A DNA stretch of 64,000 bases from an uncultured Bacteroidales bacterium (GCA_947179325.1 CAMXAU010000004.1:84385-148384), one strand, 5' to 3'. Positions 35,188-44,767 are shown, numbered from the stretch's first letter. Notes: generated from the letters alone by a model not told the origin. Made by a program: numbers and translations.

Positions 35188-36540
35188 ATGAGAAAGACAG
35201 GAAAAATACTTGTTGTTGACGACAATGCCGGAATAAGGACCGCACTCAAGATCCTGCTCCCCATGCATTTTGCAGAAGTGGAACTGATACCGTCACCGAA
35301 AGAGCTTATGACAAAGGCAAGGTCATTCATGCCGGACGCCATACTTCTTGACATGAATTTCCACACCGACATAAATACAGGAAACGAAGGACTGTTCTGG
35401 CTCAGTGAGATAAAGAGAGAGTTCCCCGAAACAAATGTCGTACTCTTCACGGCATATGCGGACATATCCCTTGCGGTAGAGGGCATGAAGAGAGGGGCAT
35501 TTGACTTCATTGTAAAGCCATGGGAGAATGAGCAGCTGACAGCAATACTCAAATCAGCTGCAGCAGGAAACAGGAAGCAGGCGAAAAAAATCCGGAAAGC
35601 AGCAGAAAACATGGTCTGGGGAGAAAGCGACTCCATCACCGCGATCAGGAGGACTGTCGAAAAAATTGCTGACACGGATGCAAGCGTGCTCATAACAGGA
35701 GAGAACGGAACCGGAAAAGACATGCTTGCCGGAGAGATACACAGGCTTTCCGGCAGATCCGGAAAGGAGATGACAAGTGTAGACGCCGGTGCGATTCCTG
35801 AGAGCCTGTTTGAAAGCGAGCTTTTCGGCCATGCCAAAGGCTCATTTACTGATGCACACAGCGACAAGGAAGGAAAATTCGAGTCGGCAGACGGAAGTAC
35901 ACTGTTTCTTGACGAGATAGGAAATATCCCGCTGCATCTTCAGGCAAAATTGCTCAGGGCACTGCAGAACAGATCTGTGACCAGAATTGGTGAGACAAAG
36001 TCCAGAGAGGTAGACATCCGCCTGATATGCGCAACAAACATGGACCTTGAAAAAATGGTGGCAGATGGCAGATTCCGTGAGGATCTATTCTACAGGCTCA
36101 ATACTGTCCCCATAAAACTACCTCCTCTGCGTGAACGCCGTGACGAGATCAAAGGTCTTGCAGAAATCTTTCTCAGAAGATATGCGGATAAATATCACCG
36201 TAACGTCACAGGACTTTCAAAGGATGCTGTCCGCCTGCTTGAATCGTGCACATGGCCGGGAAATATCCGGGAACTGCAGAACACAATGGAAAGAGCTGTC
36301 ATCATGTCCGACAAGGAGATTCTCGACAGGGAGGACTTCAATATAGTCCAGGACGGGCAGACAGCAGTAAAATGGAATGAGACAAGTGAATACGACGGGA
36401 TAGAGACACTTGACGCTGCAGAGGAGCGGGCGATACGGGTTGCCATGGACAAATATAGCGGTAACCTGTCACTTGTCGCAAAGGCATTGGAAATCAGCCG
36501 TCCAACCCTATACAGTAAACTAAAGAAATACGGCATATAG
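35188..36540 (+). CDS. NtrC-family sigma-54-dependent response regulator
   Basis: 450 residues. Receiver domain 5-120 with phospho-acceptor Asp55 (AILLDMNF), Thr88 (LFTAYAD) and Lys110. AAA+ domain about 145-375: Walker A GENGTGKD (171-178), Walker B TLFLDEIG (238-245). The sigma-54 contact loop is GSFTDA (218-223), changed from the usual GAFTGA. The C-terminal Fis-type HTH (about 410-450; LSLVAKALEISRPTLYSKLKKYG) should bind a palindrome. The two pairs of TGTAAA-N5-TTTACA sites flanking this gene are the best candidates. It is partnered with the kinase starting 7 bases downstream. Confidence 0.95.
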   Translation: MRKTGKILVVDDNAGIRTALKILLPMHFAEVELIPSPKELMTKARSFMPDAILLDMNFHTDINTGNEGLFWLSEIKREFPETNVVLFTAYADISLAVEGMKRGAFDFIVKPWENEQLTAILKSAAAGNRKQAKKIRKAAENMVWGESDSITAIRRTVEKIADTDASVLITGENGTGKDMLAGEIHRLSGRSGKEMTSVDAGAIPESLFESELFGHAKGSFTDAHSDKEGKFESADGSTLFLDEIGNIPLHLQAKLLRALQNRSVTRIGETKSREVDIRLICATNMDLEKMVADGRFREDLFYRLNTVPIKLPPLRERRDEIKGLAEIFLRRYADKYHRNVTGLSKDAVRLLESCTWPGNIRELQNTMERAVIMSDKEILDREDFNIVQDGQTAVKWNETSEYDGIETLDAAEERAIRVAMDKYSGNLSLVAKALEISRPTLYSKLKKYGI

Positions 36541-36547
36541 AGTTCTC

Positions 36548-37756
36548 ATGCAGGAATATATTGTACATATTTCCGTCATAGCAGCGGCAGCGGTGTCAGC
36601 CACTGCCGTGATTTGCTATATCATATTCACTGGGAAGGCAGAAAAAAAGGTAAAATACATGCTGGACGCCCTTGAAGACGGAGAACTTAACTTCCGGTTC
36701 CAGGAAAAACGCAAAGGTTCTTTCAACAAGACTCTCAACAGAATAAAAAAACTATATGATACCCAAAGGAAGGAAATTGAAGAGAAAGAAAGGTATTTCG
36801 GGGCGATGCTGGACCACGTCCAGACAGGAATTGTAGCAATAAATGACAATACAGGACAGATAATATACGCAAATGCCATGGCATTGGCAGCCATAGGAAT
36901 TGTCCAGCCTGTGAATATCCGCCAGCTGCGCAACATATGCAGACCATTGGCAGAGGCATTCATGCAGATAAAGTCCGGAGAAGAACGTGAGGTGAAATTT
37001 GCCACAGATTTCGACCAGAAGACAGTTTCCATGTCTGCATCTTCGGCAATGATCAAGGGAAACACTGTCAAGATTATAGCATTCAATGACATCAGCGGAA
37101 GCATGGAGGAGAACGAAGTCCAGTCATGGACAAAACTGATAAGAGTACTCACCCATGAAATAATGAATACAGTCACCCCTATTGCGGCATTGAGCGAAAC
37201 CCTTCTGTCAAATGTAAGCCCAGATGACATGCGGACAGGGCTTGAGACAATATCAGGCTCATCACGCAACCTGATTAAATTCATTGATTCCTATCGTAAT
37301 CTGACCAAGATTCCCAGACCGGTCAAAAGACCTTTCTATGTCAAGGAAATTGCTGCAGATGTAATTGAACTGACAAAAGAGAAGACTTCTGCATCAGGCG
37401 CATCAATCTCATTCACAGAGCTCTCTGACGACATTCTCCTGTATGCGGATGACAGCCAGATTTCAAGAATCCTCATCAACCTTGTCTCAAATGCCCTTCA
37501 GGCCGGTGCGACCGATATAAGCATTACCGCAGAGCTTGATTCCCTTGAGGCGGTCAACATCTATGTCTCGAACAACGGCCCGGCCATCAGCAAAGAAAGC
37601 CAACAAGAGATTTTCACTCCGTTCTATACGACAAAGCCTGATGGAACTGGCATCGGACTCAGCATATCGCGCCAGATTATGCATCTGCACAACGGCAGCC
37701 TGCGGCTTTCGAAGAGTGATGAGAAATCAACCGTCTTCGTACTTTCATTCAGATAG
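36548..37756 (+). CDS. Sensor histidine kinase, partner of the NtrC-type regulator
   Basis: 402 residues. One membrane helix (about 5-28) is followed by a short linker with no periplasmic loop, a PAS-like domain (about 82-185) and a HisKA-type helix with His203 (VLTHEIMNTVTPI). The ATPase domain has an N box (ILINLVSNALQAG), G1 (NNGPAI) and G2 (PDGTGIGLSISRQI). With a single helix and no periplasmic sensor domain, it probably senses through the cytosolic PAS module or the membrane itself. It is encoded directly after its regulator. Confidence 0.93.
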   Translation: MQEYIVHISVIAAAAVSATAVICYIIFTGKAEKKVKYMLDALEDGELNFRFQEKRKGSFNKTLNRIKKLYDTQRKEIEEKERYFGAMLDHVQTGIVAINDNTGQIIYANAMALAAIGIVQPVNIRQLRNICRPLAEAFMQIKSGEEREVKFATDFDQKTVSMSASSAMIKGNTVKIIAFNDISGSMEENEVQSWTKLIRVLTHEIMNTVTPIAALSETLLSNVSPDDMRTGLETISGSSRNLIKFIDSYRNLTKIPRPVKRPFYVKEIAADVIELTKEKTSASGASISFTELSDDILLYADDSQISRILINLVSNALQAGATDISITAELDSLEAVNIYVSNNGPAISKESQQEIFTPFYTTKPDGTGIGLSISRQIMHLHNGSLRLSKSDEKSTVFVLSFR

Positions 37757-37792
37757 GGCCTACCTCCGATGCCTGATTTGCCCTCCGCTCCA

Positions 37793-37841
37793 TGTAAAGA
37801 ATCTTTACATGACGTCTTGCCCCATGTAAATGTTTTTTACA
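37793..37841. promoter_or_regulatory. Operator pair B (two TGTAAA-N5-TTTACA palindromes)
   Basis: TGTAAAGAATCTTTACA (37793-37809) and TGTAAATGTTTTTTACA (37825-37841) have centres 32 bp apart, matching pair A in sequence of both half-sites and in spacing. Only the central five bases differ. Confidence 0.75.
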
Positions 37842-37897
37842 TGCCATCATGCACAAACTCAAACATAAACCGCAGCCCCACAATCCATTAGCTCAAT

Positions 37898-37914
37898 TGG
37901 CACATTAATTATTC
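37898..37914 (+). promoter_or_regulatory. Sigma-54-like promoter for tolC-hlyD-permease
   Basis: TTGGCAC (37898-37904) is a perfect -24 element. The -12 position reads TTATT in place of TTGCW, so it is half-degenerate. Its distance to the operator centres (about 78 and 110 bp) matches promoter A, which is the main reason to accept it. Confidence 0.45.
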
Positions 37915-37945
37915 TAAAACTTGCGTTTTACAGTCAATTTAAAAC

Positions 37946-39328
37946 ATGCAAAATGGGACTATGATAAAAAGCATTGGAATCCACAGGCTGCCGCTCGTCC
38001 TGACGGCACTCATCACTGCCTGCAACATATCAGCAGCACAGCATGTGATGGGCATAAGAGAGTGCATGAGGTATGCGGTTGAACATTCCCCGGAAATGGC
38101 AATACAGTCAGCAGACAACAATGATGCGCACATAGACAGAAGGACAGCGATACTTTCTGCTTTTACCCCTGAAATAAGCGGACAGACATACGCATACAGC
38201 AACTTCGGCCGTTCAATAGACCCCGAGACAAACACATACAAGTCCCTCACATCATTCCACAACGGATATTCAGCCAATGCCGGAATCGACCTCTTCAACG
38301 GCTTCCGGGCAATAAACAACATGAAAGTCACAAAAACCGCCATTGCAATGGGCCTGAGCAAAGAGCAGCAGACTATTGACAGGATATGCCTTGCCGTCAT
38401 GGAGGCATATTGCAATGCCGTATACTATGAAAACATGATGGAAAATGTAGCTTCCCAGGTCAGGACTGCAGAAAGTTCACTGGAACTGGCAGAAAGGCAG
38501 GAAAAACTTGGACAGAAAAGCCATGCAGATGTAGTGGAGATGAAAGCCTCACTCGCAGACAAGGAATATCAGCTTACAGGTGTGCAAAACAGCTACAAAG
38601 ATGCTATGCTTACACTGCGGGTTCTAATGATGTGGCCTATGGATGAAAATTTTGCAATAGACAATGGATTCATATCCCAAGGGCCTCCTGTTCTGACCTA
38701 TGCAGCAGATACGGTAGGCATGATAAGGCATGCTGCATCATGGAATCCGTCTGCGGCAATAGCCAAGGGCGCACTTGAGCAGGCCAGGACAAGGCTCAGG
38801 ACAGCCAAATGGCAGACGCTTCCTTCACTGAGCCTGCATGGAGGATGGTCAACAACATTCTACACATATCCGAATGACCCGGGATATACCACAACCCCAT
38901 ACAGAAGTCAGTTTACGGCAAACATGGGAGAATATGTACAGATCTCCATGAATATTCCCATCTATTCAAGACTCTGCAGGCAGGCAAGCATAAAAAAAAG
39001 CAAAAATGACCTCGCAAGGGCTCAGGCGAGTTATGACAAGGCAATCAAAGAAGTGGAAGCTGAGGTTGTAAGGGCTGTCAATGACAGGGATGGTGCGGCA
39101 AAAGCATATCTGCAGGCTGAAAGAAGACTGGAAGTCCAGAAGGAAGCATTCCACATAAATACAATGAAGCTTGAGCAGGGGCTTATATCGCCAATTGAGT
39201 TCCGCACAGCCTCCGACAACTACCTCAATGCACAGGCTGAACGTCTGAACAGCATACTTCAGTTTTATCTTAAAGACAGCATCGTAAAATATTATAACGG
39301 CACTCCATATATGGAGCAGCATCATTAG
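37946..39328 (+). CDS. TolC-family outer-membrane efflux protein
   Basis: 460 residues from ATG 37946; ATG 37961 (MIKSIGIHRLPLVLTALITA) is an equally good start. Signal peptide, then two repeats of the outer-membrane efflux (OEP) helices with long coiled-coil segments (about 135-215 and 345-420). The typical GISAFTPEISG-like entry and C-terminal QAERLNSILQFYLKDSI are visible. It forms the outer-membrane exit duct. It is followed by the adaptor gene. Confidence 0.9.
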   Translation: MQNGTMIKSIGIHRLPLVLTALITACNISAAQHVMGIRECMRYAVEHSPEMAIQSADNNDAHIDRRTAILSAFTPEISGQTYAYSNFGRSIDPETNTYKSLTSFHNGYSANAGIDLFNGFRAINNMKVTKTAIAMGLSKEQQTIDRICLAVMEAYCNAVYYENMMENVASQVRTAESSLELAERQEKLGQKSHADVVEMKASLADKEYQLTGVQNSYKDAMLTLRVLMMWPMDENFAIDNGFISQGPPVLTYAADTVGMIRHAASWNPSAAIAKGALEQARTRLRTAKWQTLPSLSLHGGWSTTFYTYPNDPGYTTTPYRSQFTANMGEYVQISMNIPIYSRLCRQASIKKSKNDLARAQASYDKAIKEVEAEVVRAVNDRDGAAKAYLQAERRLEVQKEAFHINTMKLEQGLISPIEFRTASDNYLNAQAERLNSILQFYLKDSIVKYYNGTPYMEQHH

Positions 39329-39383
39329 CCGGCACATCCGTAGCACGGCAAGGCACGAATACCCAAAAGAAAACATCAGTACA

Positions 39384-40640
39384 ATGGACAAAAAAATAGA
39401 AAGGCCCAAAGGCTGGAAATCATTATTTACAAAAAAATCACTTCCATACACCGGAGCAGCAGCCATAGCAGCTCTGACCGGATGGCTTATGCTGAGGGAC
39501 AATTCCAAAACAATTAAAATCGATTCCGGCAACATCATGATTGAAGAGGCACGTCTCGGGGAATTCAACGACTATATAAGAATAAACGGGCAGGTACAGC
39601 CTATGGTCACAATTCAGATAAGTCCTGTGGAGGGAGGTGTAATCCAGGAAATAATGATAGAAGAAGGCAGCAATGTGTGCAAGGGGGATGAAATACTCCG
39701 CCTGTCCAACGACAATCTGGAACTTCAGATTCTCAATTCTGAGGCAGAGCTGGCCGAAAAAGAAAACCTCTTGCGCAACACAAGGATACAGATGGAACAG
39801 GACAGACTGTCTGTAAAACAATTACGTGCAGAACTGCAGGTCAATGTGCTGAGACTCCGCAGGAAATACGAACAGCAGAAGGCACTTTATGCAGAACAGC
39901 TGATTGCCAGGGAGGAATTCCTCAAAGCACAGGAAGACTATAACCTCGCCATTGAGCAGCTCAGTCTTGTATGCGAAAAGGAAATACAGGACAGTCTTTA
40001 CCGCTCTGTCCAGATAGAAAGAATGGAGGAAAGCCTGGAGAACATGCAGAAAAGCATTCTGCTGATCAGAAAGCGGAAGGACAACCTGACCATAAAGGCA
40101 CCGACAGACGGCCTGCTCGGCCTGCTTGATGCCGTACTCGGAGAAAATCTGTCTGCAGGAACGAAAATAGGACAAATCAGCGACATGTCCAGCTATAAAA
40201 TTGAGGCACAGATAGATGAGCACTATATAGACAAGGTCACGCCCGGGCTGTCCGCATCAACAGAAAGACAGGGTGCATCATTCGGGACAACACTACGCAA
40301 GGTCTATCCTGAAGTGCGCGACGGCAAATTCAAAGCTGACTTCAAATTCACAGGAAACGTCCCTGAGAACATCCGTTCCGGCCAGACATATTACATGAAT
40401 CTTCAGCTCGGCCAGCCAGCTGAGGGAATAATAATACCGCGAGGCACATTCTACCAGCATACCGGAGGCAAATGGATATATGTCCTCTCCCCAGACGGCA
40501 AAACTGCAAAGAAACGCGGCATACACATCGGAAGACAGAATCCGCAATATTATGAAGTTCTCGAAGGACTCAGCCCCGGAGAAAAGGCTATCGTTTCCGG
40601 ATATGAATCATATGGAGACAACGACATACTGATATTGTAA
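39384..40640 (+). CDS. HlyD/MacA-type membrane fusion protein
   Basis: 418 residues. One membrane anchor (about 22-41), a biotinyl-lipoyl-like hairpin (PVEGGVIQEIMIEEGSNVCKG), a long coiled coil (about 115-230), and a beta-barrel domain with the typical second half-lipoyl (LTIKAPTDGLLGLLDAVLGE). It bridges the inner-membrane permease and TolC. The operon order tolC-MFP-permease matches tripartite exporters. Confidence 0.9.
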   Translation: MDKKIERPKGWKSLFTKKSLPYTGAAAIAALTGWLMLRDNSKTIKIDSGNIMIEEARLGEFNDYIRINGQVQPMVTIQISPVEGGVIQEIMIEEGSNVCKGDEILRLSNDNLELQILNSEAELAEKENLLRNTRIQMEQDRLSVKQLRAELQVNVLRLRRKYEQQKALYAEQLIAREEFLKAQEDYNLAIEQLSLVCEKEIQDSLYRSVQIERMEESLENMQKSILLIRKRKDNLTIKAPTDGLLGLLDAVLGENLSAGTKIGQISDMSSYKIEAQIDEHYIDKVTPGLSASTERQGASFGTTLRKVYPEVRDGKFKADFKFTGNVPENIRSGQTYYMNLQLGQPAEGIIIPRGTFYQHTGGKWIYVLSPDGKTAKKRGIHIGRQNPQYYEVLEGLSPGEKAIVSGYESYGDNDILIL

Positions 40641-40662
40641 CAACACATAAACAGACACCACC

Positions 40663-43068
40663 ATGTACATGCTGAAACAGGCCATACGCAGCCAAATCGC
40701 AAAAAAGCATCTGACATTCATGAACATTGCCGGCCTCTCCGTCTGCATTGCAGCATCTCTTCTTATGCTGCTGTATGTATGGTCGGAATCAAATTTCGAT
40801 TCATTCCATGACGGAAGCCGGATATACCGTGCAGAAAGCCGCCTGTATGAGAACGATGTCCTTACAGACAATTGGGCGACAACAACATACGGACATGGGC
40901 CTGCGCTGTACAGCAATGTCACAGGCATAGACAAGTATGTCAGGACAACGGCCCAGGACAAAGAACAGACAGTGAAATACGGAGACAGAATCTTTACAGA
41001 AGAACACTACTGCTACACGGAGCCTTCTTTCTTTGAAATCTTCAATTTTCCTGTCATAAAAGGGAATGGACAAACGCAGCTTGAAAGGCCCAACACAGTT
41101 GTTCTTTCACAAAGTGCAGCAAGCCGTTATTTCGGTGAGGAGGACCCTGTCGGCAAGACGCTGACATTCAGTTCAAGCTCATCTGCACAGGATTTCGAAG
41201 TCACAGGAATAATGGAAGACATGCCGGCACGGTCACATCTGCACTACGATTTTCTTCTGTCATACAGCACAATACCTAAAGACAGACAAGACATCTGGTA
41301 CATACACGGTGTATACACATACATCCGGCTCACACCCGGCAAAAACCCGCATGAGGTCGAGAATGATTTCATTTCCATATCAGAAAGATACAAGACTGAT
41401 GCTTTACGCCACAAGAAATGGGCAATAGAACTCATACCTCTTAAAGACATACACCTCAACAGTCCGAAGGCATACGAAAAAGAAGCCAAGGGCAGCCGTA
41501 CTGCAATCCGCATCCTTATGATAATGTCAATTGCAATTCTTTTGGCTGGATGGGCAAATTCATTGAATTTCATGACAGTGAGATTCCTTGAAAGGGGGCG
41601 CGAGTTCGGTCTGAAGAAAAGCTTCGGCGCATCAGGGATACAGATTGTCATGCAGGGGATGCTTGAATCATTGATCATAAACTTTTCCGCCTCAATGCTG
41701 GCCCTGTGCCAGCTGGAACTTGTGCTTCCTCTTGCCAGCCTCTATACCGGATATGACTTCGGCAAGGACATATTGGCATCACCGGGGTTTCTGGCAGCCT
41801 TGGCCGCAATAGCTGCAGCCGGCACAATCTTCATCGGCCTTTATCCGTCATTGAGGGCAGCCAACATACAGCCCTCACAGATTATGCGCGGCAAACCGAT
41901 GAACGGCAGGCAAGGTAACATGACAAGAAAGGTCTTGATATCTATACAGTTCATAATTTCATTTATATTCATATCAGGTACAGTCACCATTGCAATGCAA
42001 GTACAATACATGCAGAACGAAACAAGCAAAATGGCTGATGACAGGATACTTGTAGTGAAATATCCATCATTTACAAAAGACCTGGCTATGCACACAGAAA
42101 GCTTTGCCCAGGAACTGAGGCAGCAGGGCAATATAGAAAATGTGACAATATCCGGCTCCATACCGGGAGTCGAAGTGGCAAACTGGTTCACAAACCAGCC
42201 ATACGGAAGCGACATGTCGCAAAGGCGTCTGATACAGATGCTGCCTGTAGACTGCAGATATATGGACACCTACAGCTTCAACCTTCTGTGCGGCAGAAAA
42301 TTCTCTGAATCCCGCGCCAATGAAGTCAACAAGGTCATATTGAATGAAGAGGCAATAAAGACACTTGGATACAATTCTTGCGAATCCGCACTGGGCCAAC
42401 TTATAAAGATGGAAGTGCTTGACACTCCGCTTGAAATCATAGGAGTCACAGGAAACTGGCACCAGCAGTCCCTTGAATCGGCATACAAGCCTATCATCTT
42501 TTTCATGAAGGAACAGATTCCGTTCATACAGACACCGTACATTTCAATACTATACAGAAATGAAGTAAGCCGGCAGGACATCGAGACTGCCAGGGAAATA
42601 TACAACAGCCATTTCAGCGATTCATTATTTTCATATTTCTCTTTCAAGGACTTCTGCATGCAGTTCTATCAGGCTGACCGCAATTTTACCTATATGTTTT
42701 CATGGTCATCTATATTGGCTGTCTTTGTTGCCTGCATCGGGCTATGGGTCATGAATCTGGTTTTCACGATGTCACGTATGAAAGAGACCTGCATAAGAAA
42801 AGTGTTCGGGGCAGACAGGATCAGCCTGTTCATGACCATGACAAGAGAGCAGCGCAGGCTGCTTCTGGTTTCTTCCGCCATAGGAGTCCCAGTCTCAAAC
42901 ATAATCATGGGATTCTGGCTGGAGACATATGCCTTCCATATCAGACAATCATATCTGGCATATATAATTGCATTCATTCTGCTATCCGCCGTGGTCTTCA
43001 TGACAACTCTACGGCAGACACTGCGTGCCATACACACAAGGCCTATAGACATACTGAAATACGAATAG
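40663..43068 (+). CDS. MacB-type FtsX-like ABC permease, double-length
   Basis: 801 residues. Two FtsX/MacB_PCD modules in tandem: helix 1 near 20-40, a periplasmic domain (about 45-285), three helices (about 280-400). A second module starts near 425 and ends with three helices (about 670-790). The second domain carries MKETCIRKVFGADRISLFM, matching the first, FGLKKSFGASGIQIV. No ATPase domain is present, so it should use the LolD-like ATPase at 34434. Proteins of this layout are common in Bacteroidota; substrates include lipids, peptides or antibiotics, and none can be chosen here. Confidence 0.9.
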   Translation: MYMLKQAIRSQIAKKHLTFMNIAGLSVCIAASLLMLLYVWSESNFDSFHDGSRIYRAESRLYENDVLTDNWATTTYGHGPALYSNVTGIDKYVRTTAQDKEQTVKYGDRIFTEEHYCYTEPSFFEIFNFPVIKGNGQTQLERPNTVVLSQSAASRYFGEEDPVGKTLTFSSSSSAQDFEVTGIMEDMPARSHLHYDFLLSYSTIPKDRQDIWYIHGVYTYIRLTPGKNPHEVENDFISISERYKTDALRHKKWAIELIPLKDIHLNSPKAYEKEAKGSRTAIRILMIMSIAILLAGWANSLNFMTVRFLERGREFGLKKSFGASGIQIVMQGMLESLIINFSASMLALCQLELVLPLASLYTGYDFGKDILASPGFLAALAAIAAAGTIFIGLYPSLRAANIQPSQIMRGKPMNGRQGNMTRKVLISIQFIISFIFISGTVTIAMQVQYMQNETSKMADDRILVVKYPSFTKDLAMHTESFAQELRQQGNIENVTISGSIPGVEVANWFTNQPYGSDMSQRRLIQMLPVDCRYMDTYSFNLLCGRKFSESRANEVNKVILNEEAIKTLGYNSCESALGQLIKMEVLDTPLEIIGVTGNWHQQSLESAYKPIIFFMKEQIPFIQTPYISILYRNEVSRQDIETAREIYNSHFSDSLFSYFSFKDFCMQFYQADRNFTYMFSWSSILAVFVACIGLWVMNLVFTMSRMKETCIRKVFGADRISLFMTMTREQRRLLLVSSAIGVPVSNIIMGFWLETYAFHIRQSYLAYIIAFILLSAVVFMTTLRQTLRAIHTRPIDILKYE

Positions 43069-43130
43069 ACATTACTGGCTGTGAATCATTATTTTCCGCG
43101 TAATAATACTGGTATTCAATATAAATATAT

Positions 43131-43138
43131 TATCTTTG
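43131..43138 (+). promoter_or_regulatory. -7 element for yccF-DUF418
   Basis: TATCTTTG, 67 bases before the YccF ATG. Confidence 0.45.
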
Positions 43139-43205
43139 GCAGCTTGTTTTCCGGTGCCGGTAGGCAGGATAGGAAGAAGTAATACACCATATTGAAAGAC
43201 ACAAC

Positions 43206-43574
43206 ATGAATTTCATAGGAAACATATTATGGCTGCTGCTCGGCGGCATAGTCATCAGCCTCTACTATTTCATCATCGGGCTGCTGTTCTGCCTGACCAT
43301 TATCGGGATACCGTTCGGGCTTCAGCTGTTCAAGATGGCAGGATTTGCACTTTGGCCGTTCGGAAGAAACGTCGAATCCGCATCAAATGACAACGGATGC
43401 CTGGCAATACTCATGAATGTCATATGGATCCTGCTCGGCGGGATAGAGATTGCAATGCTGCACATCAGCATCGGGCTGATATGCTGTGTCACAATCATCG
43501 GAATACCGTTCGGTATCCAGCATTTCAAGATGTCATTCCTTGCAATTATCCCTTTCGGTAAAACCATCAGATAA
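43206..43574 (+). CDS. YccF-domain membrane protein
   Basis: 122 residues made of two similar halves. Each has a helix (NILWLLLGGIVISLYYFIIG; NVIWILLGGIEIAMLHISIG), then a repeated CLTIIGIPFG / CCVTIIGIPFG motif. This is the YccF domain duplication. The function is unknown. It is 7 bases upstream of the DUF418 gene. Confidence 0.88.
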   Translation: MNFIGNILWLLLGGIVISLYYFIIGLLFCLTIIGIPFGLQLFKMAGFALWPFGRNVESASNDNGCLAILMNVIWILLGGIEIAMLHISIGLICCVTIIGIPFGIQHFKMSFLAIIPFGKTIR

Positions 43575-43581
43575 GACATAG

Positions 43582-44727
43582 ATGTACAGGACAACAAACC
43601 TCCCAAACACGAGGATCCAGGTAGCAGACGCCCTGCGCGGTATAGCAGTGGCAGGAATAATACTGATCCATTCATGCGAGCACTTCAACCTATACTGGTC
43701 CGGGCTTAGCCTTGACAGGGCAATTATACCGGCACTTGAAAAGCCTGTGACGGATTTCATGTGGTGGCTTTTTGCCGGAAAGATGTACACTATATTCGCA
43801 TTGCTTTTCGGGCTGAGCTTCTACGTCCAGAGCGACAACCAGGCGCAGCGGGGAAATGATTTTACCGGCAGATTCACATGGAGAATGATATTGCTATGCA
43901 TAATAGGCATGGTCAACACGGCATTCTATAACGGGGATGTACTTGTCCTCTACTCTATACTCGGCCTGCTCATGCCGTGGCTCGGCAAGCTCCCGACCAG
44001 ATGGCTTTGGGCAATCTTCGCATTCCTGGTGATACAGCCATTCGAGATGTTCAGCCTGCTCTCAGGCATAGACCTGCACATCAGCACAGAAAGCTGGGAC
44101 AAAGGACTGTACCCTGTCCTTGAGGACGGTGGATTCATTGATTCCCTGGTTGCGAGCCTGCGCTATGGACAGCCCGTGACACTTGCCTGGTATTTCAACA
44201 GCGGGCGTGTTACACAGACGCTTTCACTGTTCATTTTGGGAATGCTCCTGGGGCGCATGAGGATGTTCTACGATGAGCCTGGCAACATGAAGAAATGGCT
44301 TATTGCCATGTGTACCTGTCTCTTCACTGCTGTCGTGCTTTACTTCTTCCCTATCGGGAAAGACGGCACCCCGCTGCGGATGATGACTTCTCTATGGTAC
44401 AACTTTGCACACACCCTGGCAATGGTTTCCGCTACGGTACTCTTATGGTATTCATCCAAGGGCTTCAGGAGAGTCATAGGAAAATTCTCTGTAATCGGAC
44501 GCATGAGCCTGAGCAACTATCTGCTGCAGTCCATTCTCGGGTCCATGGTCTTCTACAGCTGGGGATTCTGCCTTTACCGCGAAGTCGGCCTGGTCTACGG
44601 GCTGCTTGCAGGCATCGGGATTGTCACCGTACAGTATATTTTTTCGTATCTATGGCTCAGGCATCACACCCATGGTCCAGTGGAATGGGTGTGGAAAAAG
44701 CTGACATGGATAAAACTTCCACTATAA
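43582..44727 (+). CDS. DUF418 (YeiB-like) integral membrane protein
   Basis: 381 residues with about ten helices. The N-terminus RIQVADALRGIAVAGIILIH and the C-terminal FSVIGRMSLSNYLLQSILGS are typical of the DUF418/YeiB family, related to membrane acyltransferases. No substrate is known. Terminator 44742-44766 follows. Confidence 0.88.
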   Translation: MYRTTNLPNTRIQVADALRGIAVAGIILIHSCEHFNLYWSGLSLDRAIIPALEKPVTDFMWWLFAGKMYTIFALLFGLSFYVQSDNQAQRGNDFTGRFTWRMILLCIIGMVNTAFYNGDVLVLYSILGLLMPWLGKLPTRWLWAIFAFLVIQPFEMFSLLSGIDLHISTESWDKGLYPVLEDGGFIDSLVASLRYGQPVTLAWYFNSGRVTQTLSLFILGMLLGRMRMFYDEPGNMKKWLIAMCTCLFTAVVLYFFPIGKDGTPLRMMTSLWYNFAHTLAMVSATVLLWYSSKGFRRVIGKFSVIGRMSLSNYLLQSILGSMVFYSWGFCLYREVGLVYGLLAGIGIVTVQYIFSYLWLRHHTHGPVEWVWKKLTWIKLPL

Positions 44728-44741
44728 TAGACAGAAGCCAC

Positions 44742-44766
44742 AACAGGCCCTCTCAGAGGGCCTGTT
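44742..44766. terminator. Compact terminator between convergent genes
   Basis: AACAGGCCCTCT (44742-44753) pairs with AGAGGGCCTGTT (44755-44766). The one-base centre means the real loop is larger after the inner pairs open. The minus-strand gene stops at 44768. Confidence 0.65.
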
Positions 44767-44767
44767 C

